From Asterias rubens (lineage: Eukaryota > Echinodermata > Asteroidea > Forcipulatida > Asteriidae): a stretch of 64,000 nucleotides of DNA. The notes under the pieces are model-generated. The model was not told the DNA's origin and did not search any database. It saw only the letters and a list, made by a program, of their open reading frames with translations. The position numbers were made by a program, and so were the translations under genes. This document shows, piece by piece, positions 51,201 through 60,000 of the stretch; position 1 is the first letter of the stretch, and every line of letters starts with the position of its first letter. Location of the stretch: contig NC_047063.1 in NCBI RefSeq assembly GCF_902459465.1, forward strand, positions 7,997,343 to 8,061,342. Direction: 5' to 3'.

Positions 51201-51456
51201 GCAGCCATTTTTTAAGTTGACAAAACAGCATCACATAGCATTCAACAAACACAAACTCCAATGTGTACTTCGTATTCAACGCGCGTATAAAATGGCGCGT
51301 GTCTCCTTGCGGTCCCGTCGCGTTTGTGCAAGCAGCATCACCAGTGCGCCCTCTATTATATAACTCTATGTCAGATATTTACCTGTCTATTGTGATGTGT
51401 TTGAAGATGGGGTACCATGCAGAAAAGCTGCAATTTAGAACTTGCTGTTTTTTCAT
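42189..51456 (-). CDS. CDC123: CDC123, eIF2 assembly factor (ATP-grasp), complete, 11 coding exons
   Basis: Family knowledge: Cdc123 is a cytosolic ATP-grasp protein that binds eIF2-gamma and promotes assembly of the eIF2 heterotrimer, so it supports translation initiation and cell-cycle entry. Exons 51383-51456, 50248-50316, 49719-49872, 48848-48954, 48225-48279, 46152-46227, 45445-45567, 44534-44562, 43888-44001, 42969-43100 and 42189-42275 join in phase to 1,020 nt (339 aa; human 336). Landmarks: [93 protein letters not shown] (metal/ATP-binding Asp236, Asn238), [10 protein letters not shown]. Catalytic core appears intact. It ends with an acidic [15 protein letters not shown] tail. Confidence 0.97.
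42733..42920. mobile_element. Foldback MITE, CCCGGTTCATACTTCCTGCG family
   Basis: It begins GCCCGGTTCATACTTCCTGC and ends GCAGGAAGTATAAACCGGGC, near-perfect complements, with GCGAATGCGAATG inside. It ends 49 bp from CDC123 exon 10. A diverged copy is at 1,350-1,527. Confidence 0.85.
42969..43100 (-). CDS. CDC123: CDC123 exon 10
   Basis: Acceptor TTTTTTTAAG and donor AGAATG followed by GTAAGA, 44 codons, phase 0. It encodes residues 268-311, [20 protein letters not shown] and [20 protein letters not shown], aligning with vertebrate FRCTNSEVTVQPSPYLSYRLPKD. Confidence 0.96.
43605..43830 (+). mobile_element. tRNA-Asn-like SINE, interrupted
   Basis: GGGCTAGATAGCTCAGTTAA begins the head. The second half, CTGTAATCCAGAGGTTGCAG and GTTTAAGTCCCCCTCTAGTC, follows about 150 bp later after unrelated DNA (TGTGCACAATGTATGCGTCT onward). 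After it comes the family tail TTTGGTCAAACCAAAA. Confidence 0.55.
43888..44001 (-). CDS. CDC123: CDC123 exon 9 (ATP-grasp active-site segment)
   Basis: Acceptor TTTACAG and donor TCATGG followed by GTAAGG, 38 codons. It encodes residues 230-267, [20 protein letters not shown] and NWTDLNQLD. The DFNPFGE motif carries the metal-coordinating Asp and Asn of Cdc123 proteins. Confidence 0.97.
44206..44377. mobile_element. Palindromic MITE, GCAGCCGTCGATTTCACC copy
   Basis: It begins GCAGCCGTCGATTTCACCAA and ends TTTTGTGAAATCGGCTGC. Interior GATTAATCTTAGGACTTAGG matches the 41,584 copy. CDC123 intron 8. Confidence 0.8.
44470..44483. repeat. C14 tract
   Basis: Fourteen C in CDC123 intron 8, about 50 bp from exon 8 on its downstream side. 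On the transcript strand it is a G-run near the exon 8 donor. Confidence 0.85.
44534..44562 (-). CDS. CDC123: CDC123 exon 8, 29-nt microexon
   Basis: Acceptor CTTTACAG precedes ATGTATATG and donor GATAAG is followed by GTAAGT. It completes a Tyr and adds VYDIYRQDK, matching vertebrate FVFDIYRDS. Small exon, recognised by phase and similarity. Confidence 0.93.
45068..45330 (+). mobile_element. tRNA-Leu-derived SINE
   Basis: Head TGTGTCGGTTGTCGAGCGGT, GGACTCCAGACTGTAGGTTC, GAGTCCTGGTCTTGACAC; body CTTGTGTCCTTCAGCAAAGC and GGTGTATAAATGGGAACCTG; tail TGTGTGCTCCCAAGGGAGTT. In CDC123 intron 7, opposite in strand to the gene. Confidence 0.8.
45445..45567 (-). CDS. CDC123: CDC123 exon 7
   Basis: Acceptor CCTCTCCAG precedes GTATTTC and donor GATT is followed by GTAAGT. 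It encodes residues 179-219, [20 protein letters not shown] then [12 protein letters not shown], the vertebrate GISQRDYTQYY region. Confidence 0.96.
45655..45745 (-). mobile_element. tRNA-Asn-like SINE head
   Basis: On minus: GGCTAGATAGCTCATTTGGA, AGAGTGCCGTCAAGTCAATC, GGAGGTTGCAGGTTCAAGGC. The normal GTTAAT anticodon region is replaced, so it is a pseudo-tRNA SINE head. Confidence 0.55.
45864..46042 (+). repeat. Interspersed repeat, GGGCAAGG-CACCAAGG family
   Basis: GGCCTGCATGCTTCGTTTTC to GAAGCATCAGGCC, with GCACCCTAAGGGGAAACTGT and TTCAAGGGCTGCAAGGCAAT. Full-length relative of 28,446-28,622. Confidence 0.75.
46152..46227 (-). CDS. CDC123: CDC123 exon 6
   Basis: Acceptor GTCTAACAG precedes CTTATTTTG and donor ATCG is followed by GTAGGT. 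It encodes residues 154-178: [20 protein letters not shown] and NDNII, matching vertebrate LVLRKWCEL...EFRCFVKENKL. Confidence 0.96.
46327..48050. repeat. 106-bp minisatellite, about 16 units, in CDC123 intron 5
   Basis: Units contain ATGGTGTTGGACCGAGGACT, GCACTAGGAAACTGATTATG, CTTCGCATGGGATCAGACAT and GTCCAACAGTTTGGATGTTG. Left-hand units (46,327-46,620) are more diverged, the middle ones nearly identical, which suggests recent expansion. The repeated 69-codon frames starting every 106 bp are by-products. Confidence 0.95.
48225..48279 (-). CDS. CDC123: CDC123 exon 5
   Basis: Acceptor GATCATAG precedes ATTTGAAC and donor TATGAG is followed by GTAGGA. It encodes residues 135-153, [19 protein letters not shown]; vertebrate PFIHCTDDSPDPCIEYE. 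Confidence 0.94.
48426..48550. mobile_element. Half of a GGGCCC-ended MITE
   Basis: CAGGGCCCAATTTCATAGCG begins a left arm, continuing GTTGCTTAATGGTGAGCAAA. The matching right end is not present; the segment runs into a TTAA-family MITE at about 48,572, which may have replaced it. Confidence 0.5.
48572..48813. mobile_element. Truncated TTAA-type MITE next to CDC123 exon 4
   Basis: ATAAAATAACAAATCTGTGA onward, with CAGAGGGAGCCGTTTCTCAC and the terminal AATAGTGTCCACTG followed by TTAA (48,814-48,817). The left terminus is missing. It ends about 35 bp from the exon 4 donor side (48,848). Confidence 0.75.
48848..48954 (-). CDS. CDC123: CDC123 exon 4
   Basis: Acceptor TGTTTTTCAG precedes GATGCATCC and donor TTACC is followed by GTATGT. 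It encodes residues 100-134: [20 protein letters not shown] then [14 protein letters not shown], matching vertebrate DAYWIAMNSSLKC...FLLFKSSDFITRD. Confidence 0.96.
49262..49715 (-). mobile_element. tRNA-derived SINE split by a GGGCCC-family MITE
   Basis: SINE tail and B-box part occupy about 49,285-49,485 (minus GTTTGAGTCCTGCTCATGGA, ACTTGTATCCTTTAGCAAGA). The anticodon/A-box part resumes at 49,671 (GAGGTTGAGTCCAGTGCTCT on plus). The interruption is the MITE at 49,486-49,670. Confidence 0.7.
49486..49670. mobile_element. Foldback MITE nested in a SINE
   Basis: It starts GGCCCAATATCATAGAGTTG and ends CAGCTCTATGAAGTTTGGCCC. Arms hold CTTAAGCAC/GCTTAAGCAG. Same family as 1,075-1,318 and 61,434-61,600. 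Confidence 0.8.
49719..49872 (-). CDS. CDC123: CDC123 exon 3
   Basis: Acceptor CAACCTCAG precedes TCCCACAG and donor CCGAGG is followed by GTAAGC. It encodes residues 48-99 with an acidic DDTEEIDHN stretch and [19 protein letters not shown] second AG eight bases on would cause an early stop, so the first acceptor is chosen. Confidence 0.96.
50248..50316 (-). CDS. CDC123: CDC123 exon 2
   Basis: Acceptor TATTGCTAG precedes CCATATCC and donor AAGAG is followed by GTGAGA. It encodes residues 25-47, [23 protein letters not shown], vertebrate SVILPLPQNVKDYLLDDGT. Confidence 0.93.
50390..50545 (+). mobile_element. tRNA-Leu-derived SINE fragment
   Basis: TAGTGGCCGACAGTTACAAG, CAAACTCAAGCTCTGGTGTT, TCTGATCAGCAGATTGAGGG, TTCGAATCCCAGTTGTGGCA: an almost intact tRNA-like head with CAA anticodon. 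Tail GGACATTAAGCCGTA. Confidence 0.75.
50969..51103. mobile_element. Palindromic MITE, GGGGTCGATTTCACAAAG copy
   Basis: GGGGTCGATTTCACAAAGAC to GTCTTAACTCTTTGTGAAATCCACCCC; interior AAGACTAGTCC and GAGACTAGTC. CDC123 intron 1. Confidence 0.85.
51134..51370. mobile_element. Foldback MITE, CATAGAGTTATATA/AGAGGGCGCACTGG family
   Basis: Left end CATAGAGTTATATATATAAG then AGAGGGCGCACTGG; right end CCAGTGCGCCCTCTATTATA then TAACTCTATG. It ends 12 bp from CDC123 exon 1, leaving only a short intronic donor context (GTAAATATCTGA) before the element. Confidence 0.85.
51383..51456 (-). CDS. CDC123: CDC123 exon 1 (start)
   Basis: ATG at 51,456 gives [24 protein letters not shown], against vertebrate MKKEHVLHCQFSAWYPFFRG VTI. 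Donor ACAG is followed by GTAAAT. The start is fixed by similarity. Context AGTCATGA is moderate. Confidence 0.96.
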
Positions 51457-52267
51457 GACTGGCACCAAGCTCAACATTTTATCTATCTTGACTTCAATCG
51501 AAACTAGTCGAGACTTCAAAACGCCTTTGCTTGGGTTCAGACTTCAATGAACAGATGAAATCTAAAACTAAAACAGAGAAAAACAAGAAGCATTTATTTC
51601 AATACAATTCATTATATTCTTTGCCAGCCTTAATACCCACAACGGTAGCAACATTGAGCAATGGTAAGGATTCAGAACAATGGATTATGTTTTTCGTTAC
51701 TAAGGGAATGAAATGGTAGCGACGAGTTCTTAAACTGACGTTTAAAACCGGCAGGGTCAATGCCGTGTGACAAAGGCCCGAGCCGACGACCCTGCAAGGT
51801 TTTAAACAGACGTTTAGTAAGGATTCACTACTCTTTTAATTCCATTTACAACTGCCCTTTTGTTTAAGAAATACAATTATAGACACTTTGACAATTGAAA
51901 ATTCGAGATTGGAAAAATTTTGTTCACAAACGTGAAGAATCTGTTTGATGCATGGGGTGTGTACGCACGCGCACTTAAAAATTGATTATGCGCGCGCGAT
52001 TAAAAACAGATTACGCGATGTTACTGATAGCTATGAATTGCGTTCCACGTGATAATCTTGCACGCCCGACACGGAAGCCAGCCGGTTATAAACAGTTCCA
52101 GCTGGTCATTATCAACCGTTTAAACACCCCCACTTGACACGCTCTCCACCAATAGGAATAGAACTGTCTGATGAATCAGTGCTTCTTCATGGTCATGGCA
52201 GTAGAAAGAAGGTTCTTTCCGCTGCTATTCTAATTTCTGTCAAACCATGGGGCCAATTTTAAACTTA

Positions 52268-52657
52268 AAGGAACACGTTGCCTTGGATCAGTCGAGTTGG
52301 TCTTTCAAAAGCGTATGTAACCGTTTGTTATAAAATGCATTTATATGGTTAGAAAGATGTTTAAAAAGTAGAATATAATGATCCACACAAACATCATGCC
52401 TCGAAATTGCGTGGTTTTCCTCTTACCTCGTCGACAAACACGGTCGGCCACTTATGGGAGTCAAAATTTTGACTCCCATAAATGGCCGACCGTGTTAGTT
52501 CGCAAAGTAAAAAGAAAACCACGCAATTTCAAGGCAAATGTGTGTGGATTATTGTATTCTACTTTTTAAACATCTTTCTAACCATATGCATTTTATAACA
52601 AACGGTTACAAACGCTTTTGAAAGACCAACTCGACCGATCCAAGGCAACGTGTTCCT
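52268..52657. mobile_element. 390-bp palindromic TTAA-flanked MITE between CDC123 and TBC1D30
   Basis: It begins AGGAACACGTTGCCTTGGAT and ends ATCCAAGGCAACGTGTTCCT. The arms pair nearly end to end, meeting at GGGAGTCAAAATTTTGACTC. TTAA is directly outside both ends (52,264-52,267 and 52,658-52,661), fitting Kolobok or piggyBac-type insertion. Arms also contain ACACGGTCGGCCA and AAAACCACGCAATTTC. Non-coding. Confidence 0.9.
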
Positions 52658-53353
52658 TTAAAGCGCTGCTTATTAAAGGCAATAATTCAATGTATTTGGA
52701 ACCGTTCGATACATAATACAGACCCTTTTTAAGCAGATAATACTGATTGACCAACTTCTTTGCTTAGCACCAATCACAACAATGTTATTAAATAACATGT
52801 AATTTTGGCTGGTATTGTAATTTGTATGTTAAACTTTTCTGTGTTTATTGATTAGCAAGTTTTTGTGCTTGGACTCGGAGTCGGATCAGAGTTCCCATGA
52901 TATTCAGAGCCACGTATTCCGTAATCATGATCAACAATTATACATGAGGAGGGATTAGGCCGATTGGGAAGATTTTGTATAAAATCTAATCATAACTCTA
53001 CAGTAAAATTAATGATGTAATCAAGTATCAAATATCAATATCATTTAATTTAATTTTATGGTTAATTAAAAAAGTAATTATGTCCCGAACTGTACCTTTT
53101 GAATGGCAGTTAAATATCCTCAATTTGTTACAGTCACTCACCCAGATCCTTATTCACGAGTAGCGATCACCCAGAGATTTGAAAGTAGCATCTACCTTTC
53201 CGTTTTAAAACCTTTAGAAAACTTCAAATTAGAGTGATCGCTCGATCCGCTCGATCCCTTTAACTAAAATGAAAATATTGAAGGGCGCCCTCATTTGGCG
53301 TATAGCTGCCAGCCCGTCGATGTGTTTATTCCATTTTTTATTCACAGTCCAAC

Positions 53354-53458
53354 ATGGCAGAATGGCCGAAAGACGTACCGTACCATCTGCTGCCGTTCCT
53401 CAGGATGAATATCTCGAACTGGACGACGACATTTTCATTCCCTACCAGGAGAAGGTAA
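53354..53458 (+). promoter_or_regulatory. Upstream overlapping reading frame at the TBC1D30 start
   Basis: The first ATG after a possible splice acceptor (TATTCACAG, exon from 53,348) is at 53,354 in good context (AACATGG). It opens a 34-codon frame ending TAA at 53,456-53,458, overlapping the proposed TBC1D30 start at 53,362 in another frame. It could dampen translation or be skipped. It may instead be irrelevant if the true N-terminus lies in frame upstream. Confidence 0.45.
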
Positions 53459-54019
53459 GACCTCCTCTCGTCGACGACCCGGGCCACTCCACAGGTTCAG
53501 CAGAGTGGGTAGAACTCCCATTGGAATCGGACCCAATTCCACAACAGTCCGGCCGCCATATTGAATCAACATTGACCAAATTATTAAAGTTAAATAACAT
53601 AAGACTGGGTCATGGACATGATGTTCAGAATGATGAACACATCACAGAGTCCCAGGGATTGGACGGTAGCGACTCCGAACCCGGGATCCATGGTGGTGCG
53701 TCTGGGTCAAGTGGGGTCATCGGTAGCCGGGTGCGAGTAAGCACGCTATCGTTGGATAGTCGAGACAGTGACAACAACAGCGACTCGCCAACCAGCCCGA
53801 CAAAGGGGGAGACATCATCATTATTACGTCGCGACTCGTCCATTTTGGATGGTCTCTTGTGTGAGATTTACGACCGATGCCAACTCAACTCGCGGTACAG
53901 TGTCGATAGCGATGGTTTAACTGAGTATTCGAGCAACTCGGAAGGTGCCTACCTTAGCAGTAAAGGAGACAGTTTCCAAGAATCAACGCGTCTCCCCAAA
54001 GCGCAAATCAACACTAAAT
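53362..54019 (+). CDS. TBC1D30: TBC1D30 exon 1 (coding part)
   Basis: Residues 1-219. Low-complexity, Ser/Asp-rich (STLSLDSRDSDNNSDSPTSP) with the conserved SILDGLLCEIYDRC near residue 160-173. Donor ACTAAAT followed by GTAAGT. A second strong donor-like GAGAAG followed by GTAAGA at 53,455 lies inside the exon; using it would shift the frame relative to exon 2. Confidence 0.85.
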
Positions 54020-57000
54020 GTAAGTTGGTCTTTTGAACTTCGGAGGAATTCCTTACTGATAAACATTATTAAACCGTTTTGCAAAACAAGAATTCTATAG
54101 GTTTACTTAATTTGATGAAGTAACTGGGACGCTGTACTCTTATTTTTCGAAAAAGTTAACATTTGCTAAAAAAAGATACCCGGTGCTAGGTATAAATCCA
54201 CTGCTAAAAACTGTTTTGTTTGGTTGCAGAATAAATGTGTGCAAGAAAAAGTTTCAATATTGTTAAATTTACACCTTTTTGTTTATACGTAGACTTTTTT
54301 TGTGGTAAGATAAATTTATAAACATTTTATTTTGCAGGGAGTGATTTTCTAAATTTGTAGTGAGCTACGGGTCCTGCTACTTGCCGTCAACTCGCCGTCA
54401 ACTCACTTGCGCCGTCAACTCCTCCAATATACATTTAAAATCCACAAAATAAGCATAGAACTGTAAAGTATCAGCTCAAAGAGAATTCGCGAAAGTTTTA
54501 GGTCTTATTTCGGAATAAAATCTGAGTTTTTTTCTCGTGAAAAAATTATCTCAAAACAGCAAAACTGTCGTCCGCCATCTTGCTTTTTCACATTGATTAG
54601 TCTTGGCCCAAGATGTCAATGATTGGTATTTTTTTTTATCAACACAAAGTCGTTTTTGTGAATGAATTTTCACCGAAAGCCATGAGAAATATGTAGTTTC
54701 GCCCAGACTTAACACTCCTGTGCCCCATTTATAAATTTTTCATGTAAATTTAATGAGTTGACGGCACGAAAATGAGTTGACGGCGAGTTGACGGCAAGTC
54801 GGCCGTCGGCGAGTTGACGGCATGTCGTAGGACCGTGAGCTACAAATTTTCATTTTGAAAACAAATTGTATTAGCCAAAAAACTATAAGGTAATTAATTC
54901 ACCAGTACATTGTTATGAAGTGTGGAAGTTGAGGCGTGTTGTGGTCAACTAGCACACTACACAAAAACAAGTTCCTAGTATTATTCATATTAATACTTCA
55001 CAGAGGTAACGAGGCGATTGCCTCCAGGACCCCTCGTCAATGCTTTGTGCCCTTGAAATGTGCAGCTCCGGTAGAATTTTTTGTAAATTTCCTCGGAAAA
55101 TGCCTTGGTGTCTTTGCCCTTTCAAAAATGATGCATACAGTTCAGTGCTGATGATTATTAAACTAAGTTCACAAAGGTTATTGATCTTTGTGGGAAGGTT
55201 ACAGGAGGAGATATAGAGTTTACAGCAATAGATTTAAACCAAGGTCAATTCTACCTGTAACCCAGTACATGAGAATCATGGTCAAGTCACATACGCTGAA
55301 TTGAAATCACGTTAATTTCTATCTTCAGCTTCCAGACAAATGTGATCAAATTACAGAGAATTCACACTTACTGAAAGGGCCTGTAGACATGTTCCACAAC
55401 TCTATAAAAAAGCCTGGTTCTTGTCCTTAGGTATTTTCTTGAGTGAGTTGTACATGAACTGTTCCATTCTTTTGAGATTTACTAAGCAAGGTTTTGTTGT
55501 TTATGTTTGACCTCCTTGGTTGAATAGACCAGGAAATCTTAAGCACAAACGTAAACTTGGGAGGATTGGACTGTTGTGTGATCTTAATGTATCTAGAGTA
55601 CCCTAGATTCTAAGTGCTGCTGGCTGAAACAAGTCGCATGGTATTATTGTAACTGTTTTGTGATGCTGACCTGTTTTCAAACTGTGAGCAACTCGGGTTC
55701 TGTGGTCTTGTTCTTTTTTTTTTTATTGAAGAACTGCTGTGTTCTGGATAGCAGGTTACTCTTAAAGCCGAACAACTTTATCTATTTTTAAAACATATAA
55801 ATTGGTACAAACAATTACTAACAAAATTGTTTTGTTGTTACTTAAAACAATATGTTTGAAAAAATAAAAACTATATTTCTAGGTGACTTTAAATGGCTAT
55901 CAAAAGACAGCATACTAACTAAACCGTTTTAAACTGTTTTAACCTCATGAGTAGAGGCAGTCTTAAAAACAGAACAACATGTACATGGGATATGTACCTT
56001 GCGTTCAGACAGCAAGGTTTAAAAAACCTGATACGGTTTATTTTCAGTTCTAACAGGTCACACAACATTCGCTAGTGCTACAAATATGTACAAAAGATTC
56101 TCGCTTTCACAATTTACTTTCGGACTAAAAATGAAACAATCATATTTGTTATCCTAACCAATTCTTTAAATAAAACATTGACTTTTAAAACCAATGCTCT
56201 AAATCTTATAACATGTAAACAGTAGATGATTCCCTTATTTTAAAAGTCCTGGCTCTCCCATCAAATCCCCTCTCTATCCAACCATATGGACTAGACAGCC
56301 AATGTTGCTCAAGTTTTTTTTACAAAAAAATTACTTCTCATGGACTGGCTATTACAACTCTGTCAGTAATCTGTAAACACGGACATAAAATTCACATTAA
56401 ATATTTCCAAATCCTTGTACATATTTTGAGATTAGCACAGTTAGAGCGTACGTCATTAAACATGGTCCTTTCAGTCATAGGGCCTATTATTGTACAGTAT
56501 GTATTTCGTTTACAATGTCAACAAAACGGTCTTTTGAAAGTTGTAATCGTGATGCAGCAAATTTCACTAAAAAGATTTGAATTGTTACGGTTCTGCCAGG
56601 TACAAATAAAAGCGCTGACTTTGTTAGGATTCATACATAGGCAGCCAACCATCCCAAGGAGCACATTATGATGATTTGCAAATTCATGATTTTGGCAGTG
56701 GAAATGTAAGCTGCAGTCCTGATACTTGCTTCACAGAGGCAATGAAGGCGATTGCCTCCATGCCCCCTGCCTTTGTGCCCTTGAAATGCTCAAATTTACA
56801 AATTCCTCATAGGATGCTCTTTACCAAGGAGGAAATGCCTTGTTGCCCTTGCCTTTCCAAAAACAAAACACACAGGCCTAAAAGCGACTTCAAATACCAG
56901 CAATACAGCTTTTTATCCTGCGTCATAAATGTTGACAGCAAAGTGTAGTACTAGTATAATGTACATGTAGCAGGCCTTGAACTTTCATTTTTGGAAGAGG

Positions 57001-60000
57001 CACAGCACTATTCCTCTGGTAAGGGGCACTTATATTAGGAAAATATACAAATTGTGTTGGATTTTTGCAAAGGGCACCACAGTAAAAGTACGGGGCACCA
57101 CTGCAATTACTGTGGGTTAATTCATGGCCTGATGTAGTCCATTTTAACAAAAGACTTGACATTAAATGTAATGGCTTTTGTCAGGGCGGTACTTCATGTA
57201 CCTAGTAAACATGTTGAACGCTTCATTACCTTGTGTTTTGTAATTGTACCAGGCATTAAATTTGGGAAGTTTCCATCAACCTTGTATAAAATGATCAGAA
57301 AAGGGAAAGCTCTGTGGAGAATTAGTTAGAGTTGCAGGTACCTGGTATCATTTTGAAAGGAACGGTCGCTCTTTTGGGTTTTTCAATGTAATTTTAATAT
57401 TATAAGGCACATTTAATAGTCAAAGAAAGAGTCAAAGCAAGGGACCAGTGAAATGAAGCTAACTGGTTCCGCTGGCTAGTAACTATACAAGTTAAGGGCA
57501 AACCTAGACTGGTCCCCTGTCCTTACTGGCATCAATAAGGACAGGACAGGTATTGGTTTAAACACATGTACGTCGGATTTAACTGCGAATCTCCTGAAGG
57601 CCATGTGAAATGATGCGAGGACAAAAGCAATTTCATGTATACATGGGCTCAACAGCAAATTTCTGGCGTAATTCACGAGCTTCGAAATGTGGCGTCAAAA
57701 GGAATATTAAAAAGCAAACACTGCTTTAATATACTTGCACAAAATGTATATTTTGCACATTTTAACAGTTCAAAGTCAACATTTTGATGGCTATGTCACT
57801 GTGTACAATGAAAGCGGGTTTTCATCTAATAGTGAAGATGCTGGTACCATCAGATTGGATTCAGGTTGCTAACCCCCTGGATTGACCATCTCTCGCATGA
57901 TTATTAATATCTGTGCATTGGACTATGATGACACATTTGCATTCCATGAATAATTCAAGGCATCTTTTCCCACACAAGTGATTGTTTTGACTTAGAGGCA
58001 ATGGAATAAAGGGAAGGTGCGCGTTTGGTAATTACTCAAAACAAATATTAACTTAAAAACTGACTTTGTAACGAGCATTGGAGAGCTGTTGATGGTATAA
58101 AACATTGTGGGAAATGACTCCCTCTGAAGTAAAGTAGTTTTTGAGAAAGAGGTAATTTTTTACTAAAATAATAAAAGACTTCTAGCTAGAAGTCTTTTCT
58201 TCTGTTCTGAAAGCACACAAATTCGTCCAACACTAGGGTGTTTTTTCTTTCATCATTTTCTTGCAACCTCGATGACCGATTGAGCCAAAATGTTCACAGG
58301 CTTTTTATTTTATGGTTATGATGGGATACACCAAGTGAGAAGACTGGTCTTTGACAATTACCAAACGTGTACCTTCCCTTTAATTCTGACAGCCCTGTAT
58401 GCTTCGATTTTGAAAGGGCAAGGCCACCAAGAAATTTTCTCCTTGTTCAAGGGCACCCTATGAGGAAATTGTGATTGGAAAGTTTGAGTTAATAATTTTT
58501 GACAATTCTGAATAAAGGATAGCTTTAACTATTTCTTCCAAGGTTAAAATTCATTGATACACTTATCGATCAAAAAATATTTGAAATCCTTGATCTGTGT
58601 GTAGGCCTATTTTGTTTGCGACCACATACACTAAGAGAGCTTTTAATGTTTTTCTACCAAAAAACCTGAATCAATTAATTAAATTAATTAACATTAGAAG
58701 GGGAATTACACTCACAAAATATTTATCAAACAGTAGGCCTAACTAATAATTTACATTAAACAAATTATCTAATGGGGAAGTAAACTAAAAAAGATGCTAC
58801 TTAGAAGAAAAGAATTATGCGTTTAGCAATTGTAATAAAAAAGAATAGGGTTTTGGCTAACCCAGCCTGCTTTGTTTTATAAATGGGTAAAGGACACCCT
58901 ATGAGGAAATTGTAACTACTTGAGCATTTCAGGGGCACCAAGGCAATGACCAAGTGGCATGGAAGGTGGCAATCCAAGTATCAGCCTGTTAAGTGTTATG
59001 CTTTCAGCATTTAGTAAGTTTTTGTGTCATGTGTGCACAAAAAAAGAATAGGACTGTGAAGAAACCTATGTTGCAAGTTTGTTGGAGTTTCTCGGAATCC
59101 GATGTGTTATAATCCCCTGTGGTTGATGGTAGCCATCCATGGACAGAATTTACGTATGTTGTGGTGCCACCCATATATTCATCAATGTTCAGAAACCTTC
59201 TGGTGTTTATTATTTGTTATTTACAGGAGTGAGTTGTTTACTGCTGTTAGCGGTAGACACTTCACGGCTCAGCCATTTCATATTTTAATTCAGTCAGCCT
59301 TCTGATAGTACCACCATATGTTACCGAATAACCACATGTCATCGTGTCTTTTGTTCCATCCCCACTTCATTGTTTATATAGAAAGAGCCAGCCTACGCAA
59401 ACAGGTGGTCTCAGCCTCGCTACCATGGGCAGCGCGCTTTAAAAATTACCTCTCGTCACTAACCCCTGGTAGGGATGCAGGCTTGGAAACAGCCCACGCC
59501 ACAGCACCCACAGCTAATGTTGTGGTGACATGTGCTTTTGCTGCGGCGCCTTTGGTGCAGTACCAATACAAAATACAGAGTGGGGGAGGGGTTTGTATGT
59601 ATACATGTAGTGAAGTTCCAAATTCAACATCGAAACAAAACATACATGTTCGCATTTCCGAGACAACCATGCACAAATCTTACTGGTGTCAGCACATGGA
59701 TTATTTGATGGTGAAACAAACTGACTAACTAATTATAAACACGTGAGGGCACCGCACCAGTTACCTTTAAGCCCTAATGCATGTAAATGCTGAAACATTT
59801 CATAGGGCATTGACCAGTTGCCTCACTTATGCACTTATGTACTTTGTATCAGGCTACACTGAACAACAGTTTGCCATGCATTTATCAGACCTGATGTACT
59901 TCACAAAGGCGATTGCTTCCATGCCCCCTGGGGTGAATTTCACAAATAGTTAGGACTAGTCTTATCTCGAGTTAGGACAAGTTACTAGTCCTAACTTAGG

